DNA from: Phlegmacium glaucopus
Taxonomy: Eukaryota > Basidiomycota > Agaricomycetes > Agaricales > Cortinariaceae
Direction: 5' to 3'
Length of the DNA stretch: 64,000 bases
Assembly: GCA_015039465.1 (NCBI GenBank)
Contig: MU130358.1
Location: 457,655 to 521,654, forward strand
This document shows positions 26,830 to 38,334 of the stretch, one piece after another (position 1 is the stretch's first letter; each line of letters starts with the position of its first letter). A model generated the notes under the pieces. The model was not told the DNA's origin. It searched no databases and was given only the letters and a program-made list of their open reading frames with translations. The position numbers and the translations under genes were made by a program.

Positions 26830-27958
26830 TCAATGCATGTATCCCACCAAAAGGACCTGCAAGCCAAGTTCTTTCACCCATTTGATAGATGTAGCATTTC
26901 TCTTCTTCTTGATGGATTTGATCAATGCGCTTCTGGTGGGATACATCACGCTCTGCACAGCCTCAGGACCTTGTTCGCGGACGGCAATGTACTCCCGAAT
27001 GTTAAGGAACGCATGGGATTTCAGGAAAGCTTTCGCCGCGCTCAGAGTCGGCGGCAGGGCGGAGGTAGTGGCAAGTCCTAGTTCAATGATGAGGGATTGA
27101 AGAAGGGTCAAGCGGCAGACATCGTCTGCTCGTGCATCGGGATTAGATAGGAATCTAATGAGAATCATGGATGTTGTTAGTTACTTCCTGGGAATGCAAT
27201 TAGGCTGGGAAAAGGAGGAAATACATACGATGAGATGTACGTAGAAGCTTCCTCGTACACTGTCGGGGTTTTATCACCAGATATAACCGACAGTCGTTCT
27301 GAGAGATCATCAACAATGGGTCGTTGGCCAAGACCTAAATGTTCGATTGCCGAGATTGCCTTGGCGGAATCAATTGTGGGTTCCTTGGGGATACAGGAAC
27401 AAGTAATACCTGTAGAATATCTACATGCTTCGGCGAAGGATATGCATAACCCACAAGGTCAGCAGAGCCCTTGCTATTTCGTTGTTGATCGGTAGTCGTA
27501 TCCCGTGCTGATGAAGCTGTAGCTTTCTTAGACCGCTTTAATTTCTTCGCCTTCTTCTTAGCGGGTTTAGTAACAGCTTTCGAGTTCAAGTTGAGGTTGT
27601 TCATCTGCATTTCTAGCATTTTTAGCTGTTTCGTGGCCGATACCGGAGTTTGTTGCTCCAGGGGCCCATCCTCGACTGAAGTCAATCGGAGTTTGGTGAG
27701 GACCACAAAGTCTTCGTCGAGCGATGCAACACCTTCAAGCTCGACTGAGGCGGAGGACATATCGCCCTCCGAGACATTCCAGACAATCTGGTCGTCGTCA
27801 TCAGAGGTTATCCGCGAAGATCGTGGTGTGATAGATGAGTAGGAATGAGGAGATGGCAAATCATAAGTGGTGGTCGTAGAGAACGTGGATGCGGTCAGGG
27901 TACCCGTGAATGGTGAAGAAGCGGCCATTCTATGAGTGTCACGAATGCCAGTCGACAC
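26830..27958 (-). CDS. conserved-looking fungal protein of unknown function
   Basis: Three exons join in frame: 27958-27455, 27383-27229, 27154-26830 (327 residues; an in-frame ATG at 27928 would remove ten). The first intron's donor is a choice. GTGGGT at 27454 gives a 71-bp intron with the right phase, while a nearer donor would give an implausibly short one. The N-terminal half is Ser/Thr-rich and acidic, then a very basic KPAKKKAKKLKRSKKAT-type patch suggests nuclear or nucleic-acid association. The C-terminal half is helical and hydrophobic (TLLQSLIIELGL, then a basic SIKKKR patch). I do not recognise a domain. It is tail-to-head with the FMP25-like gene (166 bp apart, same strand). Confidence 0.7.
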
Positions 27959-28124
27959 CTGATGCGCTGCAGAAAAGAAAAGACGATGGCCAGAGCTTCA
28001 AGCTACTAGTATTAAGTAATAAGAGGAACAGAAATGTTTACTTGCACCGACTCTACTATGTTACCCACGCTCAGGTGTTGGATCAAGACCGTGCATATGA
28101 AAGATTATATTCACAATCTGATCT

Positions 28125-30225
28125 TCATCCTACAATTCTCCAGTAAACTGCACTGTTTCCATATCCAGTCGCTACCTTCTGTTCCACCTTGACACCTCGC
28201 TTCCACACTTTTCCATGTAGGTCCGTAACCTCTTTCGCCTTCGTAGTCATAAGCATGAACCTCCCTCCATCTTCTGTCCCAAGCGTGGTAGGAACAGCGA
28301 CACTTGCTTTTTTCCCATTGCCGAGCTCAGAGTCGTAATTCTTTCCCCATACCATGAGATCCCGCCCACCGACGCCGTCAGAGCTCATCGAGTTCAAAAC
28401 TAGGAATATATGACCTGTAGGTGAGATGGATATTTCTTCAGGCATAACCGGTTGAAGAGCCCGAAGACGATCGTCATCTGCAATGAGAAAGAAGCTATTC
28501 AGTATCCAGCTTGTACGGTCACGGTGAAATCGCGTTACATTGCAACAATCCGCTAATACCTTTCACCCGCGTGAGGTTGCCTTGGACGGTAGTGTATAAA
28601 TTGTTACCCAATCCGCCATATTGGCCATTCCCACTCATGAGGACATCCACAGTAATAGAACCTTTATCATCTTTGCGCTCGACAACAAAAGCAGTCAAAT
28701 CACCACCTATATATTATGAGCGTTAATCGATCTACCGGGGGAAAAAATTACCGGCTATCACGTTCAGGCACTTGCTCCGCGTTGTATTTGGAATCATACG
28801 CCAGAGAATAATTTCGGTAGGTACCGTGATGGTGTCCAAAACCACATTACTCCCCAAACCCACCTGCCTGCAAAGTAAGATTTCAATCCAAGAGAGAGGG
28901 GAGTAGCAGCAAAGGTGTTGCAAACCCGTATTCATTGGCACCCCATCCTAGGACACGACCATTCGTTGTGCGAGCGAAGCTCGTCCTTGAGCCAGCTGCA
29001 ATCTGTGCTACATCCACACCCCGTAGTGCGGGGATCTCAAATAAGCTGAGACAGAACCTGATTTTACTGTCGTCGACGTCGGCAAGGTTGTCAGAAATTG
29101 TACTCGCAGGGGTAATGCGATCAGAACGAGATGAGTTCCAAAAAGGGTCTGCGATAGACTTCGGAATGAGTTCTACATCCATATGGGAAGGTGCTGAGGT
29201 GATTGCGGCAGTATGATTTGGTATTCTGAATTTACGAAACGCAAGCTGACCATACAGATTGGCTTTTTTGTTGATGGGGTGAGCATAAACGCGACCTTTG
29301 GAAGTCAGTGCGAGTAAATGATTGGTTCCAGCAGAAATTGAGACGAAACTGTGATTGTTGTGAGGGACAGGTCATATTCAAGAATCCACCAACTTACGAC
29401 TCCTTCCATCCAAGGTGAGTAGCTGGGGAGAGCTCAGCAAAATCGATTGTCTCATCCTCTCCCCAAAACCAACCAGTTCCCCACCAAGGATCACTTGACG
29501 GTGTAGGCGCTCCGACAGGAAGTTCTTGTTGGACTATATCCGTGGCGAGTACATAGACATTTCCAGATGCAGAAAGGGCATAAAGTTTTTCATTAGTTAG
29601 TTGAAGCTGTATGATATTCTGCTTAAAAATCAGTTTTCAAATTACAGGGTTGTTGGAATAAAGCAGATGGACCTTGCCTCTCAATGTGCGTTTTGGAGAC
29701 CCCACACCAGCAAAGGCCTTTCCAAAGAAACCACCGCCCCATTGATATACATCTCCCCGTGCATCAACGCAAGCTGCGTGTGTTCGATGGAATTGCAAGT
29801 CTCGAAGTGCAACGTTATTCAACCACTCAGCAATTGCTGGTGTACGAATAGATTCGACTGTAGGGCCATCTGGTAATATTGTCTTGTTACTAGAATACCA
29901 TTTAGACTTGAATACAATATATTCATCAGAACACTGACCTGTTAGACCCCCATACTAGAGAATAAATGGTATCAGGATCAGTCGGTGTCCCAGTGATCCC
30001 ACGTGGGTAAGCCTTTTGTTTCTCAGTCGCCATTGAAAGCCCTGCAGCATCATTATACACATTTTGCGCATTAAAGTACCAGAGAGCAGTCCCCGCTACT
30101 GTAGTCGAGATGACAGTGAGAGTTACGCCGTTCAGTCCACCGTGACCATGCCGAGCGAATGTTGATGAATGGGAATGAAGGCTCTGGATATGAGATTTAA
30201 GTGTGTTTCCGACGCGCTTAAACAT
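28125..30225 (-). CDS. FMP25: FMP25-like RCC1-repeat mitochondrial protein
   Basis: Seven exons join in frame: 30225-29939, 29889-29673, 29621-29398, 29348-28926, 28867-28752, 28706-28560, 28477-28125 (588 residues). The N-terminus is basic and Ser/His-rich, like a mitochondrial presequence, followed by one membrane segment at about residues 33-52 (LTVISTTVAGTALWYF). The rest carries RCC1-type blades: VYQWGGGFFG, VLGWGANEYGQVGLG, VLMSGNGQYGGLGN, LMVWGKNYDSELGNG. In yeast, Fmp25 is an inner-membrane RCC1-like protein linked to assembly of respiratory complex III. The architecture (presequence, one helix, beta-propeller) and length fit. Function here is inferred from yeast. Confidence 0.85.
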
Positions 30226-30921
30226 TTCAATATCTTTCAGGTTGGAGATGGAGAGGCATCCGAGACCTGAAGCGCGTCAGGCACATGACTGCAAAGCACC
30301 TTTCCTTTTCCAATTTTCATTTATTTTTCAATTAATTTATTATATTTGAACTACGGCAGGATATCTAAGGTATAATCTATGAATGAAGGTGAATACAGGA
30401 ATGAAGAACAGGAAACCATACATTTGAACTGAGAAACAAGTATCTACTATCTATGGAGAGAACAACAACTGTATCGTACTTGTATGGCGAGGCGGCTTTG
30501 CAGTCTGAAGACCGTGTGGATTGATGATAGGAAATTAGTGTCTCTCACTGAGAAAATGGGAATGGAAATCTTGACCAAACATGTTGGGAGTGAGGCAGTA
30601 GCTTAAGTATGACCAAGTAGAGATGTTGGTGTTCCCAATATATTTTGCTTTTTTTTTTTTGGGTCACGCAGATTTAATTCGCTGTATACTGGTACAAGTT
30701 TGTAGCGAATCCTCCACACTACATTATCAATTTATACATAGCCCTGAGTTCCCTGCCTTTCTGGCCTCCAGCTCGGCTCCCATTTAAGGTATCTAATACT
30801 TTTGTATGTTGTATACCGGATTTGTACTAAGAGTAGTCCCCAATCGTATAACCCAGATTTTTATTACCTTGCTGTAAAGCAAGGTCCCCCCATGTCTAAA
30901 TCACACTTTGTTGTTTGCAAA
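30226..30921. other. intergenic, no gene seen
   Basis: AT-rich upstream region of the FMP25-like gene with a poly-T tract near 30650. It ends at TTTGCAAA (30914-30921), the left target duplication of the hAT-like MITE. Confidence 0.5.
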
Positions 30922-31160
30922 TAGTGATGTGCCGGCTTGGCCTGGAAGCCAGAAGCCAGGCCAAGCAAAGCAAAATAGGCCAGGCCAAAGCCAAGCCATG
31001 AGCTTGGCTTACCTTGGCTTGAGATTTTCAAAGCCACAGGCCATGGCCTGAGCCATGGCTTTGGGAATTTTTTTGATAGGACTGACTGGTAAATTATGAT
31101 GTATAAAAAGTTAAAATTTGATTTTTCTAAAAACAATTTATCATAAAACAGGTGATTATA

Positions 31161-31514
31161 TGTAATCCTACGATTACAATTACTTATTAGTCATCACTTG
31201 TATATATGATCGATAACTTCTTCCCTCTATCTCTCTCTTCTTTTCTTCTCTCTCTCATCTTGTACCTTCGTATCCTTTCTCTTAGTCTTCAAAATATACT
31301 GCAATTATCGTTTCCTTCCTCGACCCTTAGTGTAGGTGGAGTAAACCACCTTCCACTTTTTTGAAACGACCCTTAGCAGGTATCTTTCTACTCCGTTACT
31401 GAATGCTTATAAGCCGCATATAGTCGCTCATCTCAACTTATTGAAATTCACTTAGGTCTACAACGACCTTTTCACGATCTCGCTCTTTGATAATTTTCAG
31501 TTAAAGGTTCCCCA
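31161..31514 (+). repeat. probable 5' LTR of the Ty3/gypsy element
   Basis: A TG..CA-bounded stretch, pyrimidine-rich in its middle, lies directly before a TGGTACGAACCC motif (31516-31527) that has the form of a tRNA primer-binding site. I infer the left edge from the TGTAAT start. No second LTR copy is present to confirm it, because the element's right end is truncated. Confidence 0.45.
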
Positions 31515-31627
31515 CTGGTACGAACCCTTATACCACATTTCCAACATCACTTTGGTGATTATCACTCCCTTCAGAGCCCTTCAGACTGGCACCAAGATCT
31601 ACTAGGGCTTGTGCAGCTTGTGCTACA

Positions 31628-34600
31628 ATGCCCCCTCCCACTGTCCTTCCCTTACAAATTGGAGAACTCTCACATTCTCCTGCCCAGCCACCGCTTGTCC
31701 TACATTGTTCCGTTTCTCCTCTGACTCCTATCCACCTTGGTTCGCTCTCAAATTCCCACTCGCCCTCCCCTACAATGCAAATAATTGCACCTATTCCTAC
31801 TCTGAACGTATCACAATGCATATATTCACAAAAAAATCCCTCACCAGCTTCCCCTTCCTCTACTGCATCCTCTGACGAATCAGAACAATTGATCATCCGT
31901 CGTAAACCAATGATGGCTCATTTGACTTCATCTCTTGCTTCTGTGGAGCATCTTGTCTTCAACCAACCTCCTGTTGTCTCCGCTGGGAATTTGTCACCGC
32001 GTATCATATATGACTTTGACCAATTTTGCCAGGATTTCTTCGCGAATGCAAAAACACCCCTCCCCAATGACAAAAAGGTTATCCGCATTCTCCCTTGCTT
32101 CCAGGACCCTCTCGTCTGAGATTGGATTGCATCTCATTGGGCTCGCCTCTCCACACTCTCTTTTGCCAAATTTATCACAGAACTCCGCTCCGAATTCCTC
32201 CCTCGTGACTGGGAGGACAAAATTCGTGCACAAATCCTTAATTCTAGACTTGATCCTTACAAACTCTTCAGTACCTGGGCGAATTCCCTCCTTGCACTCA
32301 ATTGCACACTTCGTAGTACAAATTCACACCTCAGCGAACATCGACTTTGAGAACAGATCGAAGCTAATGTTGATGAAGAACTCCGTATTCTTGGTCGAGA
32401 AGCCCAAGCCTTCTCTGCTACGACACTTCGTGAGATGTTCTATACCCTCACTCTCTGTGATGAAAAACGAAAACTGTCTGCGAAACGACAACGTGACATC
32501 GCAGAAGATGTTTTCCGCAACTCAAAACGCCCAAACATCACTTCTACCTAAGAAAATTGTCCTCCTCAGAACCGCTCCCAGTCTTCCACCTCTTCTTCCT
32601 CTTCAACTTCTTCTCGCTTCTGCCCCAAACTCACTGAAGACGAACGAGAGTTAATTAACGAATATGAGGGCTGTAAGAAGTGTCAAAAAGTCTTTGTAAG
32701 ACAAGGCCATCCTTGCGAGTTCCCTCCTGCCAACAATTATAAGGCTCTCACCATGGATGATGTTCGTCGTGCCCAACATAATAGAAATACAAAGATTTCA
32801 CCCTCTTCTTCCTCCCATCCTGTTGCATCTATCACTGATTCAAACACATCAGTAGAAACACTATCAGCAGAACTCGACGACGCCAACACCAAATTTGTTG
32901 CTTCCTTATTTGGAGGCCTAAATGGTACTTCCGTCATTGGTGACTCCAGCTTCTCAGATGGTGATGTTTCTGTATGTCCTTATTTCAAATCCAAACATTA
33001 TGTGTGGAACTGTATGATTGATGGTCCCACAGTTGAATTTCCCTTGAAATCTGCTTCCCTCATTGATAACGGTGCCCACATGGTTCTCATTCGCCCTGAA
33101 CTTGTTGCGAAACTTGATCTTCCCATCTATACCCTTCCCAATCCAGAATTGATTGACATTGTGATATCCACTTCACGTAAAAAAGAAATTTCCTTATCCA
33201 CCTTCGTTAAACTCCGTGTCACCTCTGTAGATGGCCAATGGACTTCTCGTACTGTTTTCGCTATTATTGCACCAGGTCTTTGTATGCCAATTATTTTTGG
33301 CCTTCCTTTCCTTGAAATCAACTCTATTGTTTGTGATCACAAAGAATGTGCTTGCATTGACAAGAAAAGAAATTATAATTTGCTCCACCCCGAGATTATA
33401 CAACCAAAACCAGCACCCAAATTACCACTTAAACAACAACTTAGAATTAATAGACAACTCAAAGCCAACGCCTTAAAAGAATTGGTTAAAACCGTCAAGG
33501 AAAAATGGCTGCCGAGACGCCAACCTGACGAACCTGTTATAACTCCAAATTACATTACAGCTATCCGTGGTCATATTACTTCCATTATTAATTCAGAGGT
33601 TATGATTCGAAAAGAGGCAAAACTCAAACTAGAATTCAAATCCATTTTTGAACCTATTCCTCATTTTAATGAATTACCAACCGACGTTGAAGCTTGCATA
33701 AAACTCATAGATCCGCAGAAAACAATTAAATCACGCTCATACCCTTGTCCTCGAAAATATAAAGATGCATGGCAAACACTGATCCAACAGCACCTTTCAG
33801 CTGGTTTTATAAAACCTTCTTCTTCTGCTCATGCATCACCTGCATTTATTATCCCTAAAGCAGATCCCACTGTCCTCCCTCATTGGGTGAATGACTACCG
33901 ACAATTAAATGTGAATACCATCACTGACAGTCACCCTTTGCCACGCATCAATGACATCCTCAATGACTGTGCCAAAGGAAAAATTTGGGCCACGATTGAT
34001 ATGACAAACTCCTTTTTTCAAATGCGCATGCACCCTGATGATTCGCACCTCACTGCAGTCTCCACACCCTTTGGACTTTATGAATGGCTTGTAATGCCTA
34101 TGGGTTTAAAGAATTCGCCCTCAATCCACCAAAGACACGTTAACATCAGCATTGCGTAAATATATTGGGAAAATCTGCCACATATATCTTGACGACATCG
34201 TAATTTGGTCAAATGATCTTGATGAACATTTCAACAATGTATGTTTGATCCTACAAGCCCTTAAAGATGCCCAGTTATATTGCAACCCAAAGAAATCTAA
34301 GTTATTCTGCAACAAAATTAACTTTCTTGGGCATCATATTTCTAATCGTGGCATTGAGGCCGATAATTCTAAAGTTCAACGTGTCCTCGACTGGCCAATC
34401 CCTAAATCTGCAACAGAGGTCAGGGGGTTTCTGGGTCTTGTTCGATATATTGCTGCTTTCCTTCCAAAACTTGCAGACCATACTCTCATCCTCACAAAAC
34501 TTACATACAATGATTGCGACAAGCATTTTCCTGCATGGGACTCTGTTCACCAGAATGCTTTTGACTCCATTAAACAAATTGTAACATCTCGTGAATGTTT

Positions 34601-36551
34601 AACGACCATTGATCTCAATAAAATGCCTGAACATAAAATTTATCTGACCACAGATGCTAGTGATCTACGCTCTGGTGCTGTACTTTCATTTGGCACTTCT
34701 TGGGAATTAGCACACCCTGTTGCCTTTGATTCAATGACATTTAAAGGTGCCGAACTGAACTATCCTGTGCATGAAAAGGAGTTGCTGGCTATAATTCGTG
34801 CCCTAAAACGTTGGCGTTCAGACTTGATTGGTGTACCTTTCACCATTTACACAGATCACAAAACGCTAGAAAACTTCATGCATCAAAAAGACCTTTCCCA
34901 TCAACAAGCACAATGGATGGAATTTATGTCACAATATGATGGGAAGATTGTCTATGTTAAAGGTGAACAAAATTGTGTTGCCGACGCTCTATCACATATA
35001 CCAACTCCTCTCCTCAACTTCACTAATGATTCGAACAATGCCGACACCCTTGCAAATCCTGTTTTCCAAGATGTGTACTCTAATGGCAAAATTGCAACCA
35101 TTCTCAACACTTTGGTTGATTGTTCCACACCGACTTTCATTGCCACTACTCTCGCCACTACGTCAGTTCCTGAGGTTACTCCTCCACCTACCATTCTCTC
35201 TCTTTCACATGACCAACAATTAATCACTGAGATTAAAGAAGGCTATGCAGCAGACCCCTTCACAAAATCCCTCCAAGCTGCTATACCTGGCATGAAAAAT
35301 ATATCTCATCGTGATGGGTTTTGGTTCATCGGACAGCGACTTGTCATACCGCGTCTCCCTCACGTCCGAGAACTCCTTTTTCAATTAGCGCACGATTCTT
35401 TGGGGCATTTTGGCGCTCACAAATCGTATGAAATATTACGGAACTCGTATTACTGGCCTAACATGCGCAATGAAATGGACAACTACTACATTCCCTCTTG
35501 CACTGAATGTCAATGTAACAAATCCTCAACGGTTAAACCAATGGGCCCACTACACCCGTTACCTGTCCCCGACCAACGCTGTGATTTGGTCGCGATCAAT
35601 TTCATTGGCCCTTTGCCAAAAGACGGTGACCACGACTGCATCATCACGTTCACTGACAGGCTCGGCTCCGATATACAAATCATCCCTACTACTATACATC
35701 TCACTGCAGAGCACCTTGCTGAGCTTTTCTTTGACAAATGGTTTTGCGAAAATGGACTTCCTCTCGATATAATCTCTGACCGCGACAAACTCTTCATCTC
35801 ACAATTTTGGAAAGCACTTCACAAATTGACTGGCATTAAACTCAAGATGTCCACCTCATACCACCCTGAAACCGATGGTTCAAGCGAGCGCACAAATAAG
35901 ACAGTCATTCAAGCCATCAGATTTCATGTCGAACGCAACCAGCAGGGTTGGGTACGAGCGCTTCCACGTGTACAATTTGACATCATGAACACCGTCAACA
36001 AATCCACGGGCTTTTCCCCATTCCAACTTCGCTTTGGTTGTCGCCCTTGTCTCCTACCTCCTATCTTCCCACCTTCCAACACAGACCCCCAACCCGCTGA
36101 CCGTAGGGCGAAGGCTGTCATTGAAAGAATACAGCATGATATGTGGGAGGCCCAAGATAATCTTATTAAAGCCAAAATCTCACAAGCACAACAAGCTAAC
36201 AAATCCCGCTTAGATAAATTCCCTTTCGAAGTCGGTCAGCGCGTTCGTCTTACAACGTTGCACCGAAGACAGGAGTACAAATCTAAAGACCAGAAACGTG
36301 TAGTAAAATTTATGCCTCGCTACGATGGTCTATACAAAATCACAAAGATTGATCCTGAACATTCAACTGTCACCCTCAACATCCCACATTCTCACTGACT
36401 TTTTCCTGTTTTTCACATCTCGGAAGTGCTCCCCTTCATTGAAAACGATGAAACACTTTTCCCCTCCCGTGCACTACATTCCCCGGAACCAGTCCTTGTC
36501 AACAACGACCTTGAGTACTTTGTGGACAATCACCTGATCCTGCAGAGAATA
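31628..36551 (+). pseudogene. Ty3/gypsy gag-pol polyprotein, decayed
   Basis: Gag and protease share one frame from ATG 31628. It is broken by stops at 32117-32119, 32348-32350 and 32549-32551, then open to about 34140, where a one-base shift moves into the 34152-36398 frame. Domains in order: gag; aspartic protease (LIDNGAH near 33063); reverse transcriptase with YLDD near 34186; RNase H (TTDAS near 34650); integrase zinc finger (HDSLGHFGAH, CTECQCNKS) and core (ISDRDK, TDGSSERTN). The first catalytic Asp of the integrase core, usually in a D-F-x-G-P-L-P motif, is Asn here (NFIGPLP near 35600). After a stop at 36396-36398 the start of a chromodomain-like segment is seen (NNDLEYFVDN), then the element ends without a 3' LTR. 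This is a dead copy of a fungal retrotransposon. Confidence 0.88.
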
Positions 36552-36825
36552 ATGGATAGGCATTAGAATTCATGATGAATTTAGGCAGAAAAAATATTAT
36601 GTATTTTTTTTTTACTAATCTTCACTTTTTTAGGTGTAAGCCATGGCCTGAGCCAAGGCCAAGCCAAGGCCAAAGTCAAGCCAAGTTTTGACCCCAAGCC
36701 ATGGCTTGAGCCAGGCCAGGCCAAGGCCAAGCCAAAACCAAGGGTTTGGCCTTGGCCTGGAAAAAGTGAAGCCAAAGCCAAGGAAAGCCAGGCCAAAGCC
36801 AAGCCAGCACATCACTATTTGAAAA

Positions 36826-37699
36826 TATAAATAAACACATTACTTTCTCGTTCTGGGCTAAACTCTTGAAAGTTGACACCCATCTTTTGTACTTGTTTGG
36901 CTTCAAACACCAATGCTGAAGCCTGCCCCCTCTTCTTTAACCTAACCCCACCCGCTCCCTTCACAGGCCTCATCTTAGCAACAACTGCAAATGTAGGTCT
37001 CATGTTAACCTGAATTGGCCTTCAAAAAATGCATTCAAACACAGTCATAGCCCGATCTCTTGCCATGAATTCTCATCAATCTCAACTTCATATTCCCTTG
37101 CTATTGAAATCTCTGTGTAAACCCAATTGGCTCATACATTGTTGTCAATCTCACCATTATATATTCAAAAAAAAAAAGCATAATTTTGTTGATGGGTTCC
37201 TGATCTCTTTTGTCCTTATTTCTCATGGTAAATCATTTTTTCATCACTTAGAGTGCTCTCTGCTATTTGTTCTGCTCAAAGTCCAACTTGGTCTGCCAAT
37301 CCAGGCTCTCCAATCTTGCCATGTCTGTAAGGGGACTTCCCTTTAGTCCCACTCTATGCCTCCCAGTCTACACATAGCATCACCATCGCCATGGATCTCA
37401 CCCATTGTATGATCACCCTACACTATCGCTCTGACCTCCAGCACATACCCTACACCCTCTGTCACCATGTGATGTCCCATCATGAGCTTACTACCCTAGT
37501 GCCTACCTTTACCCATCTCCCAGACCTAGTCCTGTAGTCTTAGTCATTACACCTTAGTCACAAGCCTGGTTATCTGCTTAGTAGTTTAGTATTACTCATG
37601 GCTGATCCTTATCACTACATACATAAGTACAAATGAGTGCACAGACCATGTACATTTAGTATAAGTAGTTAAGGTGCAGATAGTGGTTCTGCACCTTGG
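36826..37699. other. intergenic, no supported gene
   Basis: A 62-codon minus-strand frame (37003-36815) is basic near its start and ends at a GTAATG donor-like site just before the MITE. It might be an exon of a gene whose intron received the MITE, but I could not build the rest. The remainder, CT-rich, has no coding signal. Confidence 0.3.
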
Positions 37700-38165
37700 T
37701 CAATAACAATGCTTACAGGGTTCTCCAAAAGTATGACTGTAAGAATCTGGTTGTCTTGGGTTACCCTTGCAACCATCCCCTAACAATGTCCAGCCTTAGG
37801 TCCTCTGATGGATGGTGCATAAACAGCTCTTCATCAAACCCCCTCAGAATGCAAATCATTTTTCATCCCCTGCTTCTTGAAAGTGTGACATATACGCTGA
37901 ATGTGAGTTTCCCTGATGGAGGTCTTGTTATGTCTACAATGCTGTGTTCCACGGTTTTCCCCTGCGCCTTGTAGTTGGTGAGTGCATATCCTGGAATGAT
38001 TGTGATTTGCCCCCTTTCCACATTTACCTTTGTTCCATTCACATCAACATTGAAACCAAGTAGCATAGGTGAGATAGGGATTATACCTTCAGGAACCCCA
38101 GCGAACATAATTTCCATTGGCAGATCCAGTTGAAACCATTGTAACTGAAGGGAAAAAAATGGCAA
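37700..38165 (-). pseudogene. Pif1-like helicase C-terminal fragment
   Basis: The minus strand reads PGYALTNYKAQGKTVEHSIVDI, then VTLSRSRG, and in a shifted frame LRGFDEELFMHHPSEDLRL. These match the last helicase motifs (x-Y-K-x-Q-G-x-T and the V-x-L-S-R motif) of Pif1-like helicases found in Helitron-type and other fungal repeats. Walker motifs and the rest of the domain are absent, and frames change at least once. It is a scrap of a transposon-borne helicase. Confidence 0.65.
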
Positions 38166-38334
38166 TGGATGATGATGAAGAAGCTACTGTGACTGAAGGC
38201 AAAAACACAAACACAATCACTTTATTCAGGAAAAAGAAAAGGGAGCGAAATAGCATCAGCAAACCTGACATATCATCCTTTTGCGTTTCGGTGTATAATT
38301 TTTCCCACAATCTTCTCCCTGTAATGTATTCCAA

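Larger units (their letters stand above)
30922..36817. mobile_element. hAT-like MITE, split by a nested Ty3/gypsy element
   Basis: The left end starts TAGTGATGTGCCGGCTTGG at 30922. The right end, finishing at 36817, is its inverted copy (CCAAGCCAGCACATCACTA). Both are followed inward by dense GCCAAGG/GGCCTTGG palindromic motifs (30930-31060 and 36640-36800). The flanks are TTTGCAAA (30914-30921) and TTTGAAAA (36818-36825), an 8-bp duplication with one difference, the size expected for hAT transposons. There is no transposase, so it was non-autonomous. The two halves are separated by the gypsy remnant, which must have landed later. The minus-strand frames of repeated GLALAWP-type peptide at 36580-36906 are artefacts of the GCCAAG motifs. 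Confidence 0.8.

Noticed and set aside
31528..31896. 122-codon minus-strand frame
   Set aside because: Antisense to the gypsy gag region; composition follows from the sense coding strand.
36580..36906. Minus-strand GLALAWPWP repeat proteins
   Set aside because: Artefacts of GCCAAGG palindromic motifs in the MITE arm.
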